Shown: positions 28,046 to 37,238 of the stretch, piece after piece | Numbering within the stretch: position 1 is the first letter of the stretch | How the letters are laid out: each line of letters begins with the position of its first letter | Source of the DNA: Hyphomicrobiaceae bacterium | GTDB taxonomy: Bacteria > Pseudomonadota > Alphaproteobacteria > Rhizobiales > Hyphomicrobiaceae | Length of the DNA stretch: 64,000 nucleotides | NCBI GenBank assembly: GCA_022842785.1 | Contig: JALHOW010000007.1 | Span: forward strand, 181,984 to 245,983 | Reading direction: 5' to 3' | Program-made: the position numbers and the translations under genes | The notes under the pieces: generated by a model | What the model was told of the DNA's origin: nothing | Database searches by the model: none | Seen by the model: only the letters and a program-made list of their open reading frames with translations

Positions 28046-29197
28046 ATGCAGGCCTTTACGGGGCTCAAGGTGCTCGATTTCACGACCACGATCGCGGGCC
28101 CTCACTGCGCGCGCCTGCTCGCCGATCTCGGCGCGGATGTCGTGAAGATCGAGACGGCCGAGGGCGACCTCATGCGGAGCCGGCCGCCGCTTCGGAATGG
28201 CGCGAGCACATCATATGGTCAGCTCAATGCCGGCAAGCGCAGCATCGTCCTCGATCTCAAGCGTGCTGAAGCTGTGGCCGCCGCGCGCAAGCTGATCGGC
28301 AGCGCCGATATTATCGTCGAGAACTATCGTCCTGGCGTGACCAAGCGGCTCGGCATCGACTATGCGAGCGCGTCCGCCGAGAACCCGCGTCTCGTCTACT
28401 GCTCGATCTCCGGTTATGGCCAGACGGGCCCTTCCGCCGACAAGCCCGCCTATGCGCCGGTCGTCCACGCGACATCCGGATATGACATGGCGCACATCGC
28501 CTACCACCCAGGGCGCGAGCGGCCGGACAGCTGCGGTATCTTCACGGCGGATATACTCGCCGGCACTTATGCCTTCGGCGCGATCTCGGCCGCGCTCTAC
28601 CAGCGGTCGGCAACGGCCAAGGGCCAGCACCTCGATGTCTCCATGTTCGAGGGCATGCTCTCGCTGATGACGGTCGAGCTGCAGACTTCGCAGTTCAAGG
28701 TGCCGCCCATGCCAAAACGAGCGCTCTATGGACCAGCGGCGACCGCGGATGGATTCGTCAACATCGCCGTTGCGAGCGAGCGTACGTTCCATGAGCTTTG
28801 TAAGACGGCCGGGCGCGGCTGGGGCTCAGATCCGCGCTTTGCGAAGTATCTCGATCGGCGCGCGAACTGGGCCGAGTTTATGGATGAGCTCGAGGTGTGG
28901 ACGCGCACACTCACGACGGAAGAGCTGATGGCGGTGCTCGATCGTGCTGGCGTGCCGGCAGGGCCATACCGCACGATCAAGGAGGCGCTGGCTGATCCAC
29001 AGCTCACACATCGCGGCGCGCTGCAGGAAGTGCACGACGCTGCCGGCCCCTTCAAGGTGCTGAACCCAGCCTTCCGCATGTCGGCATCCGAGACCAAGGC
29101 GGGACCACGCGCACCGGCGCTCGGCGAGCACACGCGCGAGGTTCTGACGGCCGCCGGCTACAGTGAAAGTGAAATCGCGGCCATCACCGGCAGCTGA
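28046..29197 (+). CDS. CaiB/BaiF family CoA transferase (class III)
   Basis: 383 residues from an ATG with GGGAGG five bases upstream. The N-terminus (GLKVLDFTTTIAGPHCARLLADLGADVVKIE) and NYRPGV/YCSISGYGQTGP are diagnostic of class III CoA transferases. Asp169 in FTADILAG occupies the position of the catalytic aspartate. The enzyme would transfer CoA between acyl-CoA and a free acid, activating a carboxylate for beta-oxidation or cleavage. It converges on an enoyl-CoA hydratase (6 bp apart), which may use the product. Acid specificity is not predictable. Confidence 0.9.
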   Translation: MQAFTGLKVLDFTTTIAGPHCARLLADLGADVVKIETAEGDLMRSRPPLRNGASTSYGQLNAGKRSIVLDLKRAEAVAAARKLIGSADIIVENYRPGVTKRLGIDYASASAENPRLVYCSISGYGQTGPSADKPAYAPVVHATSGYDMAHIAYHPGRERPDSCGIFTADILAGTYAFGAISAALYQRSATAKGQHLDVSMFEGMLSLMTVELQTSQFKVPPMPKRALYGPAATADGFVNIAVASERTFHELCKTAGRGWGSDPRFAKYLDRRANWAEFMDELEVWTRTLTTEELMAVLDRAGVPAGPYRTIKEALADPQLTHRGALQEVHDAAGPFKVLNPAFRMSASETKAGPRAPALGEHTREVLTAAGYSESEIAAITGS

Positions 29198-29203
29198 GCC
29201 GCG

Positions 29204-30076
29204 CTACTCGTACTTGCGCTCCTTCCACCAAGGGAAGGTCGGGGGCAGGTCGCTCGAAACGCGCCCCGGAAAGCGTGCGGGTCGCTTCTCGAGGAACGCC
29301 GCGACGCCTTCGCGGGCATCCGCGCCCGCACCCGTCTGGACCATGAGACGGCTGTCGATCTTGTGCGCTTCCATGGGGTGGTCCGCGCCGAGCATTCGCC
29401 ATTGCATCTGCCGCATGAGCGCGACCGAGATACCGGACGTGTTCTCGACAATCTCGCATGCGAGCGTGCGCGCTGTGGGGAGTAACTGATCTGGCGGGAG
29501 CACCTTTTTCACGAGCCGGCCTTCGAGTGCTTCGACAGCATCGAACACGCGCCCCGTCATTGTCCATTCAAGCGCCTGCGAGATCCCGACAATGCGCGGC
29601 AGGAACCAGCTCGAACACGCCTCCATCACGACGCCGCGGCGCGCGAACACGAAGCCGAAGCGTGCCGTCTCCGATGCGAGACGGATGTCCATGGGCAGCA
29701 GCATGGTCGCGCCGATGCCGACGGCGGGGCCATTGATGGCGGCGATAACCGGCTTGAGGCATTCGAAAATGCGGAGCGTGAGGCGTCCGCCGCCATCACG
29801 CGCGCTGTCATCGGATAAGTCCGCACCGGCGAGTGTGCCACGCGCAGCATAGTCGAAGGTCTTGGCGCCACCCGAGAGGTCGGCACCAGCGCAGAAGGCG
29901 CGTCCTTCGCCCGTGACGATCACGGCGCGCACGCCATCATCGCGGTCGATCTCATCGAAGGCCGCGGTGATCTCGCGCCCCATGTCGCGGTTGTACGCGT
30001 TGAGTTTCTCGGGCCGGTTCAGCGTGATGGTCGCAATGCCGTTGTCGACCTCGTAGCGAATGGCGGTGAAGTCCAT
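29204..30076 (-). CDS. enoyl-CoA hydratase/isomerase family protein
   Basis: 290 residues from the ATG at 30076 with GAGGAGGA upstream. Crotonase-fold motifs: ITLNRPEKLNAYNRDM, GRAFCAGADL (oxyanion hole), INGPAVGIGATMLLPMDIRLASE and FGFVFARRGVVMEACSSWFLPRIVG, where Glu in VVMEACSSW matches a catalytic position. It hydrates trans-2-enoyl-CoA, or catalyses a related step. It is the second gene of an operon with the SDR at 30099-30875 (22 bp gap), and faces the CoA transferase tail to tail. Together these suggest degradation of a CoA-activated acid. Confidence 0.88.
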   Translation of the reverse strand: MDFTAIRYEVDNGIATITLNRPEKLNAYNRDMGREITAAFDEIDRDDGVRAVIVTGEGRAFCAGADLSGGAKTFDYAARGTLAGADLSDDSARDGGGRLTLRIFECLKPVIAAINGPAVGIGATMLLPMDIRLASETARFGFVFARRGVVMEACSSWFLPRIVGISQALEWTMTGRVFDAVEALEGRLVKKVLPPDQLLPTARTLACEIVENTSGISVALMRQMQWRMLGADHPMEAHKIDSRLMVQTGAGADAREGVAAFLEKRPARFPGRVSSDLPPTFPWWKERKYE

Positions 30077-30098
30077 TGCGATCGTCCTCCTCGTGGCC

Positions 30099-30875
30099 TC
30101 AGAACAGCGCGTAACCGCCGTCAATGAGGAACGTGTCGCCAGTATGGAAGCGCGATGCCGAGCTCATGAGATAGATCGCGATGCCGCCGAAATCGTCGCC
30201 TATGCCCCAGCGGCGCATGGGAACGCGCTTCAGCACATTGTCGTGGAATTTCTCGTTCGCGATGAGATTGGCCGTCATGTCCGTCTCGATCCAACCGGGG
30301 AGGACTGCGTGCGCACGAATGCCGTAGCGCGCATACTCCACTGCGAGCGATCGGATGATGCCGATCATGGCGCTCTTGGTCGCGGCGTAGTGCTCGTTGC
30401 GGGGCGGGCCGGAGATGGCTGCGAGCGAAGATGTGCCGACGAGAACACCGCCGCCACCGCGCGCGACCATGTGCTTGGATGCGGCGCGGAACGTGTAGAA
30501 TGCGCCATCGAGATTGATGCGCGTCACGCGCTTCCATTCATCGGTCGGCATGTCGCTGAAGGACGTATGCCCACCGCGGCCGCTGACACCGGCATTGGCA
30601 AAGCAGCCGTCGACGCGGCCGAGAACTTTGACGGTTTCGGCAAATCCCTGCTCGACGGCCGCCTCATCGCCGACATCCACCTGCAGGCTCAGCACGCGGC
30701 GGCCGGTCTTTTCAAGCTCGGCTTTGGCCGCAGCATTCTTGGCCGCGTTCGTGCCCCAGATCGCGACATCCGCACCCGCTTCCGCGACGGCCTTCGCCAT
30801 GCCGAGGCCGATGCCGCCATTGCCGCCGGTCACGAGGGCAACCTGCCCCGTAAGATCGAATGCCTTGTACGCCAT
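30099..30875 (-). CDS. short-chain dehydrogenase/reductase
   Basis: 258 residues from the ATG at 30875 (GGGAAGG upstream). Motifs: TGGNGGIGLGMAKA cofactor loop, FANAGVSG, GTSSLAAISG with the catalytic serine and HYAATKSAM with Tyr/Lys, VLPGWIETDM after the active site, and IDGG near the end. It differs clearly from the SDR at 27010-27834, so this is not a recent duplication. It is the first gene of a two-gene operon with the enoyl-CoA hydratase. Likely a 3-hydroxyacyl or alcohol dehydrogenase, by inference from its partner. Confidence 0.9.
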   Translation of the reverse strand: MAYKAFDLTGQVALVTGGNGGIGLGMAKAVAEAGADVAIWGTNAAKNAAAKAELEKTGRRVLSLQVDVGDEAAVEQGFAETVKVLGRVDGCFANAGVSGRGGHTSFSDMPTDEWKRVTRINLDGAFYTFRAASKHMVARGGGGVLVGTSSLAAISGPPRNEHYAATKSAMIGIIRSLAVEYARYGIRAHAVLPGWIETDMTANLIANEKFHDNVLKRVPMRRWGIGDDFGGIAIYLMSSASRFHTGDTFLIDGGYALF

Positions 30876-31024
30876 GAGTGCCTTCCCGATTGATGCCTGT
30901 TCGGGCGCCATCATGACCTGAGAGCGGCAGCGCGCAAGTCCGGATCGCGCATCAGGCCTGATGACGCCTGTCCATCGTGGCGATAGGCTGGGCTGGTGCC
31001 ATGACCACCAACGAGGTTTCGCCG

Positions 31025-31966
31025 ATGACCGATCACGTTCTGAAATCCCGCGTCGGGACCGTCCACTGGGGCTATTTCGATGCCGAGGAGAAGCCCGTGC
31101 TCTCCATCGAGAGCGGCGATCGCGTGATCATGGAGACGATCAGCGGCGGCCAGGATGTGATGCCGCCGCCGTCGTCGGGCTTCAAAATTCCACCGGAGTT
31201 GCTCGAGGTGCACGCGCAGGTGCCGCGCAAGCTGCCGGGCCATATCCTGACGGGGCCGGTTGCCATCGAAGGCGCCATGCCCGGCGACGTCCTGCAGGTG
31301 GATATCGAGGCCATCGAGTGCCGCCAGGATTGGGGTTACAACGCCATCCGGCCGCTCGCGGGTGCGCTGCCGCTCGAGTTCGATCGCGTGCGCATCGTGC
31401 ATATTCCCATGGATCGCGAGCGCGGGGTCGGCAAGCTCTCTTGGGGCGCGGAGGTGCCGCTGAAGCCGTTTTTCGGCGTCATGGGCGTAGCGCCGCCGCC
31501 ATCATGGGGGATGATCACGTCGCTCGCGCCGCGCCAGCATGGCGGCAACATGGACAACAAGGAGCTGGTGGCGGGCACGACCGTGTTCCTGCCGGTGCAC
31601 GTGCCTGGCGCGAATTTTTCAGCCGGCGATGGTCATGGCGCGCAGGGTGATGGTGAGGTGTGTGTCACGGCCATCGAGACTGCGCTCAAGGGGACGTTCA
31701 AGTTTACGCTGCACAAGGGCGGCAATCTCGACTGGCCGCGCGGCGAGACGCCGACGCACGCCATCACCATGGCCTTCGATCCTGATCTCGACAGTGCGGC
31801 GCGGGCGGCGCTGCGCGATATGATCAAGCTGCTGGGCGAGAAGAAGGGCCTCTTGCGCGAGGATGCCTACATGCTCTGCAGCCTTGCCGCGGACCTGCGC
31901 GTTACGCAGCTCGTGAACGGCCACAATGGCGTGCACGTGATGCTGGAGAAGCGATATTTCGAGTAG
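31025..31966 (+). CDS. acetamidase/formamidase family protein
   Basis: 313 residues from the ATG at 31025 (GAGG nine bases upstream); an ATG at 31001 in frame is less well placed. FmdA/AmdA signatures: SGDRVIMETISGG, HILTGPVAIEGAMPGDVLQVDI, HGGNMDNKELVAGTTVFLPV and SAGDGHGAQGDGEVCVTAIE, the metal-binding core. Such enzymes hydrolyse formamide, acetamide or similar short amides to ammonia and acid. The gene is alone on its strand, 149 bp from the divergent SDR-hydratase operon. It supports an amide-nitrogen scavenging role for this region. Confidence 0.88.
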   Translation: MTDHVLKSRVGTVHWGYFDAEEKPVLSIESGDRVIMETISGGQDVMPPPSSGFKIPPELLEVHAQVPRKLPGHILTGPVAIEGAMPGDVLQVDIEAIECRQDWGYNAIRPLAGALPLEFDRVRIVHIPMDRERGVGKLSWGAEVPLKPFFGVMGVAPPPSWGMITSLAPRQHGGNMDNKELVAGTTVFLPVHVPGANFSAGDGHGAQGDGEVCVTAIETALKGTFKFTLHKGGNLDWPRGETPTHAITMAFDPDLDSAARAALRDMIKLLGEKKGLLREDAYMLCSLAADLRVTQLVNGHNGVHVMLEKRYFE

Positions 31967-32065
31967 CGTAGGGGGCTCGAGTTTCCACTACTGACCCAAG
32001 ACGTCTCGTCGACATCCCTTCATTTCGATACAGTTCGGTGACAACCGTCCCTACGGAGGATCGAG

Positions 32066-32834
32066 ATGAAAGTAGGTTCACTCGCGGGTACGGCAATACT
32101 CGGAGTCATCGTCCTGCTAGCGCTTGGCCTCGCGGCGACGGCCGCTGAAGTTAAGGTATTGGCCGGCGCCGGGATGAGGGGAGCCTTCGCGGAGATCGTA
32201 CCTCAATTCGAAGGGGCTACGGGACACAAGATCGCAATCGAGTACTCAGGGGGGACCACCTTAAGAAAGCAGATCGAAGCTGGTGAAGCTTTTGATCTCG
32301 CCATTATCGATTCGAACGAAGTAGATGAACTTATAAAGCTAGGTAAGATTGCTGGTGATACACGCGTTGACATTGTCCGAGTAGGTATAGGCGTGGCTGT
32401 ACGCGAAGGAGCGCCCACGCCCGACATCGGATCGGTCGACGCCTTCAAGAACACGCTGCTCAATGTGCAATCAGTCACCTATGCGCCAGAAGGCTCGACC
32501 GGCAGGCATCTTCCCAAGGTATTCGAACGCCTTGGTATCGTCGAGCAGATGAAGACCAAGACCAAGCCAAATGCTCTCGTTCGTGTTCCGCAGGCGGTCG
32601 CTACGGGAGACGTCGAACTCGCAATTGCAGGTATCCCGACACTACTTTCCGTCAAGGGTGTGCAGGTTGTCGGTCTCCTTCCAGGTGAACTGCAGAGCTG
32701 GTTCGTCAATACGGCAGGCGTTTAGTGCATCGGCCAAGCAACCGGACGCTGCCATGACCCTGATCAAGTATCTTGCGACGCCAGAGGTTGCCGCCGTCAT
32801 AAAGGCGAAAGGTATGGAACCGCTGGGTCGTTGA
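32066..32834 (+). pseudogene. ModA-like periplasmic binding protein, frameshifted near the 3' end
   Basis: The frame opens at an ATG with GGAGG upstream and a signal peptide (GVIVLLALGLAATAA). The body matches extracellular binding proteins of the molybdate/SBP_bac_11 group (VLAGAGMRGAFAEIVPQFE, IEYSGGTTLRKQIEAGEAFDLAIID). It stops at 32725 after NTAGV, but one base later the other frame continues with SASAKQPDAAMTLIKYL, TPEVAAVIKAKGMEPLGR and a stop at 32834. Removing one T from the TTT run at 32720-32722 restores a full-length protein. No permease or ATPase gene is attached. Its A/T-rich codon use differs from neighbours, suggesting transfer. Confidence 0.75.
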
Positions 32835-32956
32835 TGACCCCGGCGCGACCTGCTGCTCAGCGTGACGGAGCGGACCGATCCGGTGCAATTACAGGGTGGT
32901 CTTGTCCAACTGTGGCCCAAAGCCGAATTCAATCCGAACACTGGCGACAGTAACGC

Positions 32957-33799
32957 CTACACCTTTCCCTTCCAAGGCACGGCCCAGCGTTCGAACCAGC
33001 GCATGAGCAGCTCGAAGGCGAAGGCGACGATGCCGATCAGCAAGATGCCGAGGATCACGACGTCGGTACGCAGGAAGTTCGACGCATTGAAGACCATTTT
33101 ACCGAGGCCCGCATCGGCCGCGACCATCTCGGCGGCGACGAGCGTCGTCCAGCCGACCCCCATGCCGATGCGTAGGCCGACGAGGATCTCCGGCAGCGCA
33201 CCCGGCATGATGATGTGACGAATGACCTGCGCGCGCGAGGCGCCCATGGAGAGCGCGGCCTGGATCTGCTCCTGCGAGATCGAGCGGACGCCGGCACGTG
33301 CGGCGAGCGTGACCGGCGCGAAGATGGCCAGGAACAGCAGGATGATCTTGGACTCCTCGCCAATGCCGAACCACACGATCATAAGCGGCAGATAAGCGAG
33401 CGGTGGCAGCGGCCGGTAGAATTCTATGGGGGGATCGAAGATGCCGCGTGCAATGCGGCTCGTGCCCATGAGAATGCCGATCGGGATGCCGAGCGCGACG
33501 GCAAGGGCGAATGCGCTGAACACGCGCGCCATGCTGGCGAGAAAATGTCCGAGCAGGCTTGCGTCATCGAGTTCACCGTTCGCGGCCTGGATGTAGGCGC
33601 TCCAGATTGCTTGCGGCTTCGGGAGGAACAGCTTGCTCACCCATTCCATATGGGTCACAAACCACCACGTCCCGAGCAGGATCGCGATCGTGACGATGTT
33701 GATGGCGAGCGTCGAGCCCTCGCCGAGCACACGATAGCGGCTTGTGCGGACGCGGCGCGCTGCGGTGGTTGAAGCGCCTGTGGCTGCGCTCACGGCCAT
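32957..33799 (-). CDS. ABC transporter permease, TauC/SsuC type
   Basis: 280 residues from the ATG at 33799 (GGGAGATCACC upstream). About six transmembrane helices and the EAA loop (AALSMGASRAQVIRHIIMPGALPEILVGLRIGMG) mark a BPD-type permease; the motif FYRPLPPLAYLPLMIVWFGIGE is typical of the sulfonate/taurine/nitrate branch. It is the third gene of the operon: binding protein, ATPase, permease on the minus strand with gaps of 43 and 25 bp. The assembled transporter imports a small organic anion such as taurine. Confidence 0.9.
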   Translation of the reverse strand: MAVSAATGASTTAARRVRTSRYRVLGEGSTLAINIVTIAILLGTWWFVTHMEWVSKLFLPKPQAIWSAYIQAANGELDDASLLGHFLASMARVFSAFALAVALGIPIGILMGTSRIARGIFDPPIEFYRPLPPLAYLPLMIVWFGIGEESKIILLFLAIFAPVTLAARAGVRSISQEQIQAALSMGASRAQVIRHIIMPGALPEILVGLRIGMGVGWTTLVAAEMVAADAGLGKMVFNASNFLRTDVVILGILLIGIVAFAFELLMRWFERWAVPWKGKV

Positions 33800-33824
33800 G
33801 GTGATCTCCCGCCAAACTTGTCCA

Positions 33825-34640
33825 TTAATCGCGGCGTTGAATATCGCCCAGAACCTGCTCGCGAATGGCAATGAAGTCTGGGCTGGCCTTCACGGTCCGC
33901 GCGTTCTTGGTCTCGATGTAGCGCCGGCCGAAATCGAGGTCATAGCTCTTCTCGATCTTGCCGGGACGGGGCGTCATCACGATGAGTTTGGTCGCGAGGA
34001 AGATCGCCTCTTCCACGGAGTGCGTGATGAAGAACACCATCTTGCCCGTGCGGTGCCACACATCGAGGATGAGTTCCTGCACCTGCTCGCGCGTGAGCGC
34101 ATCGAGTGCGCCGAGTGGTTCATCCATGAGCAGCACTTCAGGATCGGAGGCGAGGGCGCGGGCAATGCCGACGCGCTGCTGCATGCCGCCCGAAAGCTCG
34201 TAGATCATCTTCTCCGCGAAATCGGCGAGGCCGACGAGGGCGAGCTGCTCGCGCGCGATGGCGTAACGCTCTTCCTTGCCGACACCGCGCATCTTGGGAC
34301 CGAACGCGACGTTGTCGATCACGTTCAGCCACGGCATGAGCGCGTGCTTCTGGAAAACCACGCCGCGGTCGGCGCCGGGTCCTTCGACGGGCGCGCCGTC
34401 GAGGAGGATCTCGCCATCCGATGGTGTGAGAAAGCCGGCCATGCAGGAGAGAAGCGTCGTCTTCCCGCAGCCGGATGCGCCAATGGCAACGACGAAGTCG
34501 CCGGCTTTCATATCGAGGTTCACCCGCGACAGGGCTTCGACGATCCCGTCGCGAGTGGCATAGCGGACCGAGAGATCCCGGACATTGAGCGTGGCGGTGG
34601 CGGACCGTCGCTCGGCGGCGGGCCGTGTCATCGTCACCAT
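33825..34640 (-). CDS. ABC transporter ATP-binding protein, TauB/SsuB type
   Basis: 271 residues from the ATG at 34640 (GAGAGG seven bases upstream); an in-frame extension toward 34982 lies inside the binding-protein gene and is not real. Walker [11 protein letters not shown]-loop [11 protein letters not shown], signature LSGGMQQR, Walker [13 protein letters not shown] and H-loop THSVEEA are intact. The protein is close in length to TauB. It energises import together with the permease downstream and binding protein upstream. Confidence 0.92.
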   Translation of the reverse strand: MVTMTRPAAERRSATATLNVRDLSVRYATRDGIVEALSRVNLDMKAGDFVVAIGASGCGKTTLLSCMAGFLTPSDGEILLDGAPVEGPGADRGVVFQKHALMPWLNVIDNVAFGPKMRGVGKEERYAIAREQLALVGLADFAEKMIYELSGGMQQRVGIARALASDPEVLLMDEPLGALDALTREQVQELILDVWHRTGKMVFFITHSVEEAIFLATKLIVMTPRPGKIEKSYDLDFGRRYIETKNARTVKASPDFIAIREQVLGDIQRRD

Positions 34641-34683
34641 GAAACCTCTCGGTCTTGCTCTTACGCGTCTGCTGCAGGCCTTC

Positions 34684-35694
34684 TTACTTCGCTGCCGCTG
34701 CAGCGAACTCCGGATTGACGAACTTGCCGAAGTCTTTCGGAAGCTCGGTGATCCGCTTCTGCTCCAGGAGGAACTGCGCGGTGTTTGCGAGCGCCTTTGC
34801 GACGCCGCCATTGGCACCGCCGCCGAGCCACTTGTCCGAGGCCTGCTCGGCTGCGGTCGGGAAGGCGTAGTCGGCGAGCACGGCTGGCACGTCATCGGGC
34901 TTGGCACCAACGATCTTGGCGATCGCGGAGGCATTGTCCGAGCCCTTGGCGTACTTACCTGGGTTGGCCTTGTAGTCCGCATCGGCCTGGGCCATGATTT
35001 TGACGAAGGCCGTCAGGAAGTCCTTGTGCTGGGCCGCCCAGGCGCGGTTGGCAATGATGCCGTCGAAGGTCGGCGCGCCCTGCTTGCCCACTTCCGCTGA
35101 TGAAGTGATGACTGTGCCGTCGGCTTTCACCTTCGAGAGCACGGGCTCCCAGATGAAAGTTGCGTCGAGATCACCGCGCTCCCAGGCGGCGGCGATCTCC
35201 GGCGGCCGCAGATTGAGAATCTGGATCTCCTTGGGATTGACGCCAGCCTTGTTCAGCGCGAACAGGAGCTGATAGTGCGCCGTCGAGACGAAGGGCGTCG
35301 CGACCTTCTTTCCCTTGAGATCGGCGAGCGTCTTGACGCCCGACTTCTTCGAGGCAATGAGCTGCTCGGCATTATTGATGTCGTCGAGAACCCAGATGAC
35401 CTGGATGTCGATGCCCTGAGCGGCTGCCGCCGTGATCGGGCTCGAGCCTGCCTCGCCGATCGGTACCTGCCCGGAGGCCATGGCCTTGATGACGTCGCCG
35501 CCACCGGCAAACTGCTTCCAGGCGATCTTGTAGCCCGTGGCCTTCTCGATTGCGCCTGCCGATTGCGCAACGCGATAGGGCACGATCATGTCCTGATAGG
35601 CGATCGTGACTTCCTTGGTCTGGGCGACGGCGGCACTGGCAGCGACGGCGAGAGCCATCGGGATCGAGAGCAGAAGTCTCGGATTTAGCTTCAT
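34684..35694 (-). CDS. taurine-type ABC transporter substrate-binding protein
   Basis: 336 residues with a cleavable signal peptide (residues 1-24, ASAAVAQ). The mature protein has the TauA pattern: [65 protein letters not shown] and [14 protein letters not shown]. TauA-like proteins bind taurine or related sulfonates in the periplasm. No taurine dioxygenase or sulfonate monooxygenase is encoded in the window, so the ligand is uncertain. It is the first gene of the operon. The 256-bp upstream region before the 84-bp repeat should hold the promoter. Confidence 0.9.
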   Translation of the reverse strand: MKLNPRLLLSIPMALAVAASAAVAQTKEVTIAYQDMIVPYRVAQSAGAIEKATGYKIAWKQFAGGGDVIKAMASGQVPIGEAGSSPITAAAAQGIDIQVIWVLDDINNAEQLIASKKSGVKTLADLKGKKVATPFVSTAHYQLLFALNKAGVNPKEIQILNLRPPEIAAAWERGDLDATFIWEPVLSKVKADGTVITSSAEVGKQGAPTFDGIIANRAWAAQHKDFLTAFVKIMAQADADYKANPGKYAKGSDNASAIAKIVGAKPDDVPAVLADYAFPTAAEQASDKWLGGGANGGVAKALANTAQFLLEQKRITELPKDFGKFVNPEFAAAAAK

Positions 35695-35950
35695 TTATGC
35701 CTCACTAATGATGCTGAGCATTGACGCTTCGCCGACCGATCGTACACGCGGAAAAAGCGCGCGCCACACGGGCGGATCGACGAATTTCTACAAAGCATAT
35801 CTCCTCCCCGGCACGGCTCCCCGCCGCCGGACGCAATAATCCTACACGGGCTGATTCAAATTGCCAGCAAATGAGACGAAGCGTTCTGCCGGATGATACG
35901 GCAGTTGGAATACTCGCGGCGGAATTATTGGGCTGCTTTACGTGATAGCC

Positions 35951-36118
35951 GCCGCGGCCAAGCACTCTACGCTCACGCTATGGCCGCCGCAGGCATAGCA
36001 CTACCGAGAGGTTGCGAAGCACCTCTTCCCAGCTGCCGCGGCCAAGCACTCGGCGCTCGCGCTATGGCCGCCGCGGGCATAGCACTACCGAAAGATTGCG
36101 AAGCACCTCTTCCCAGCA
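35951..36118. repeat. 84-bp tandem repeat, two copies plus partial third
   Basis: The unit starting GCCGCGGCCAAGCACTC occurs at 35951-36034 and 36035-36118 with few substitutions; a partial third start (CCCGCGGCAAG) follows at 36119. It lies in the 437-bp gap between the aminotransferase stop (36133) and the TauA start (35694). The period, 28 codons, keeps frames open on both strands, so apparent ORFs across it are artefacts. Each unit holds short inverted segments (GGCCGCCGC). I do not see coding function. Confidence 0.85.
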
Positions 36119-36132
36119 GCCCGCGGCAAGAA

Positions 36133-37086
36133 CTAAAAAGCTCTCGCCTGCATGCCTTCCTGATAGCGCTTGAGGTACTGGCCGACAAAATCGTAGCCGA
36201 CATAGCGGCTGTACGCGTCAGCGAGGCGCTTGGTGATCGGTCCCCACACCTGACCCGCGGGCCCGATGTCGACGCCGTTGATCTTCGTCACCGGACAGAT
36301 GCAGAGCGAGGTCGAAGTGAGGAACATCTCGTCGGCGACATAGCTGTCGTAGAGGTCGATGTCCGCTTCGGCGACGGGGATGCCCTCCGCGCGCGCGAGG
36401 TCGATCACCGTCTGGCGGCTTACGCCCGGCAGCACGAATTTCTCGCGCGGAGTCAGCACCTGACCATCGCGCACAGTGAAGATGTTCGAGCCCATGCCCT
36501 CGGCGAGATTGCCATTCATGTCGAGCAATACGGCCCAGGCCTCGGGATCGGCGCTCTGCACTTCCTGGTTGGCGACGATCATGTTGAGGTAGTTGTGCGT
36601 CTTGGCGCGCGGCGTGAGCGACTCAGGCGGCGTGCGCCGGTGCGAGGGCACGATCACGCGGATGCCTTCCTTGAAGAGTTTGGCGCGCTGCACGAGCGGC
36701 AGCGGCGAGCACTCGAGCACGACGTTCGGGCCGTGATAGTCGAGGTTATCGCCCGGCACTTCCTTCACACCGCGGCTGATGCGCTGGCCGATCCAGTAGT
36801 CGTCGTCGGGGCCGAGGAGGTGGCGGTTGCGCTCGAAGAGCTCTTCCGTCAACGCGACCATGCGCTCGGGGCCGAAGCCCGGGTCCATGCGCAGGTACTT
36901 CAGCGAGCGGTAGAGGCGGTCGACGTGCTCCTTCACCTTGAAGAGGTTGTGGTGAAAGCTGCGGGTCATGTCGAAGCAGCCGTCGCCGTAGATCCAGCTC
37001 AGGTCGCGGAAGGGAATGCGCACCTCGCTCTCGGGCACGAACTTGCCGTTGAACCATGCAAGGCGGACGTTACTGCGCTCGGCCAT
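36133..37086 (-). CDS. class IV aminotransferase (branched-chain amino acid aminotransferase-like)
   Basis: 317 residues. Fold-IV PLP-enzyme landmarks: the N-terminal WFNGKFVPESEVRIPFRDLSWIYGDGCFD, HVDRLYRSLKYL, the PLP lysine in RAKTHNYLNMIVANQEV, NLAEGMGSNIFTV with the phosphate-binding region, and TSTSLCICPVTKING. The group includes IlvE, D-amino-acid transaminase and aminodeoxychorismate lyase; the tail favours a branched-chain or D-amino-acid aminotransferase. It is preceded by repeats B and C and by the aldehyde dehydrogenase gene 216 bp upstream on the same strand. Confidence 0.88.
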   Translation of the reverse strand: MAERSNVRLAWFNGKFVPESEVRIPFRDLSWIYGDGCFDMTRSFHHNLFKVKEHVDRLYRSLKYLRMDPGFGPERMVALTEELFERNRHLLGPDDDYWIGQRISRGVKEVPGDNLDYHGPNVVLECSPLPLVQRAKLFKEGIRVIVPSHRRTPPESLTPRAKTHNYLNMIVANQEVQSADPEAWAVLLDMNGNLAEGMGSNIFTVRDGQVLTPREKFVLPGVSRQTVIDLARAEGIPVAEADIDLYDSYVADEMFLTSTSLCICPVTKINGVDIGPAGQVWGPITKRLADAYSRYVGYDFVGQYLKRYQEGMQARAF

Positions 37087-37118
37087 TTCGGATGTTTCCC
37101 TCGGTCGTTGCCATTCAA

Positions 37119-37190
37119 TCGCGCCTTCGGCTCGAACAGGGCTTCCGCCCTGTAACCCGACCGGGGGACACCCCCGGTCCCCCGTTTTTT
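37119..37190 (-). repeat. three-hairpin intergenic repeat, copy B
   Basis: Hairpins: TCGCGCC-TTC-GGCTCGA (37119-37135, one mismatch), ACAGGGC-TTCC-GCCCTGT (37136-37153) and ACCGGGGG-ACA-CCCCCGGT (37160-37178), then CCCCCGTTTTTTATT. Relative to copy A the third stem has changed on both sides (TCGGGGG/CCCCCGA to ACCGGGGG/CCCCCGGT), preserving pairing. The element lies 33 bp before the aminotransferase start codon (minus strand). Confidence 0.88.
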
Positions 37191-37238
37191 ATTGATTTGC
37201 CACCTAGCCCCACGCTCCAATTCATCAAGACGGGTGGG

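Noticed and set aside
32066..35694. ModA-like protein as the binding protein of the neighbouring ABC transporter
   Set aside because: The TauABC-type operon has its own binding protein and is on the opposite strand; the ModA-like gene belongs to a different family.
35951..36118. CRISPR-like array
   Set aside because: Only two 84-bp copies directly adjoining each other, without spacers, and no cas genes.
35893..37155. Long plus-strand open frame of 420 codons opposite the aminotransferase gene
   Set aside because: It crosses the 84-bp repeat and runs antisense to a clear PLP-enzyme gene; its sequence shows no family and reflects GC-rich antisense bias.
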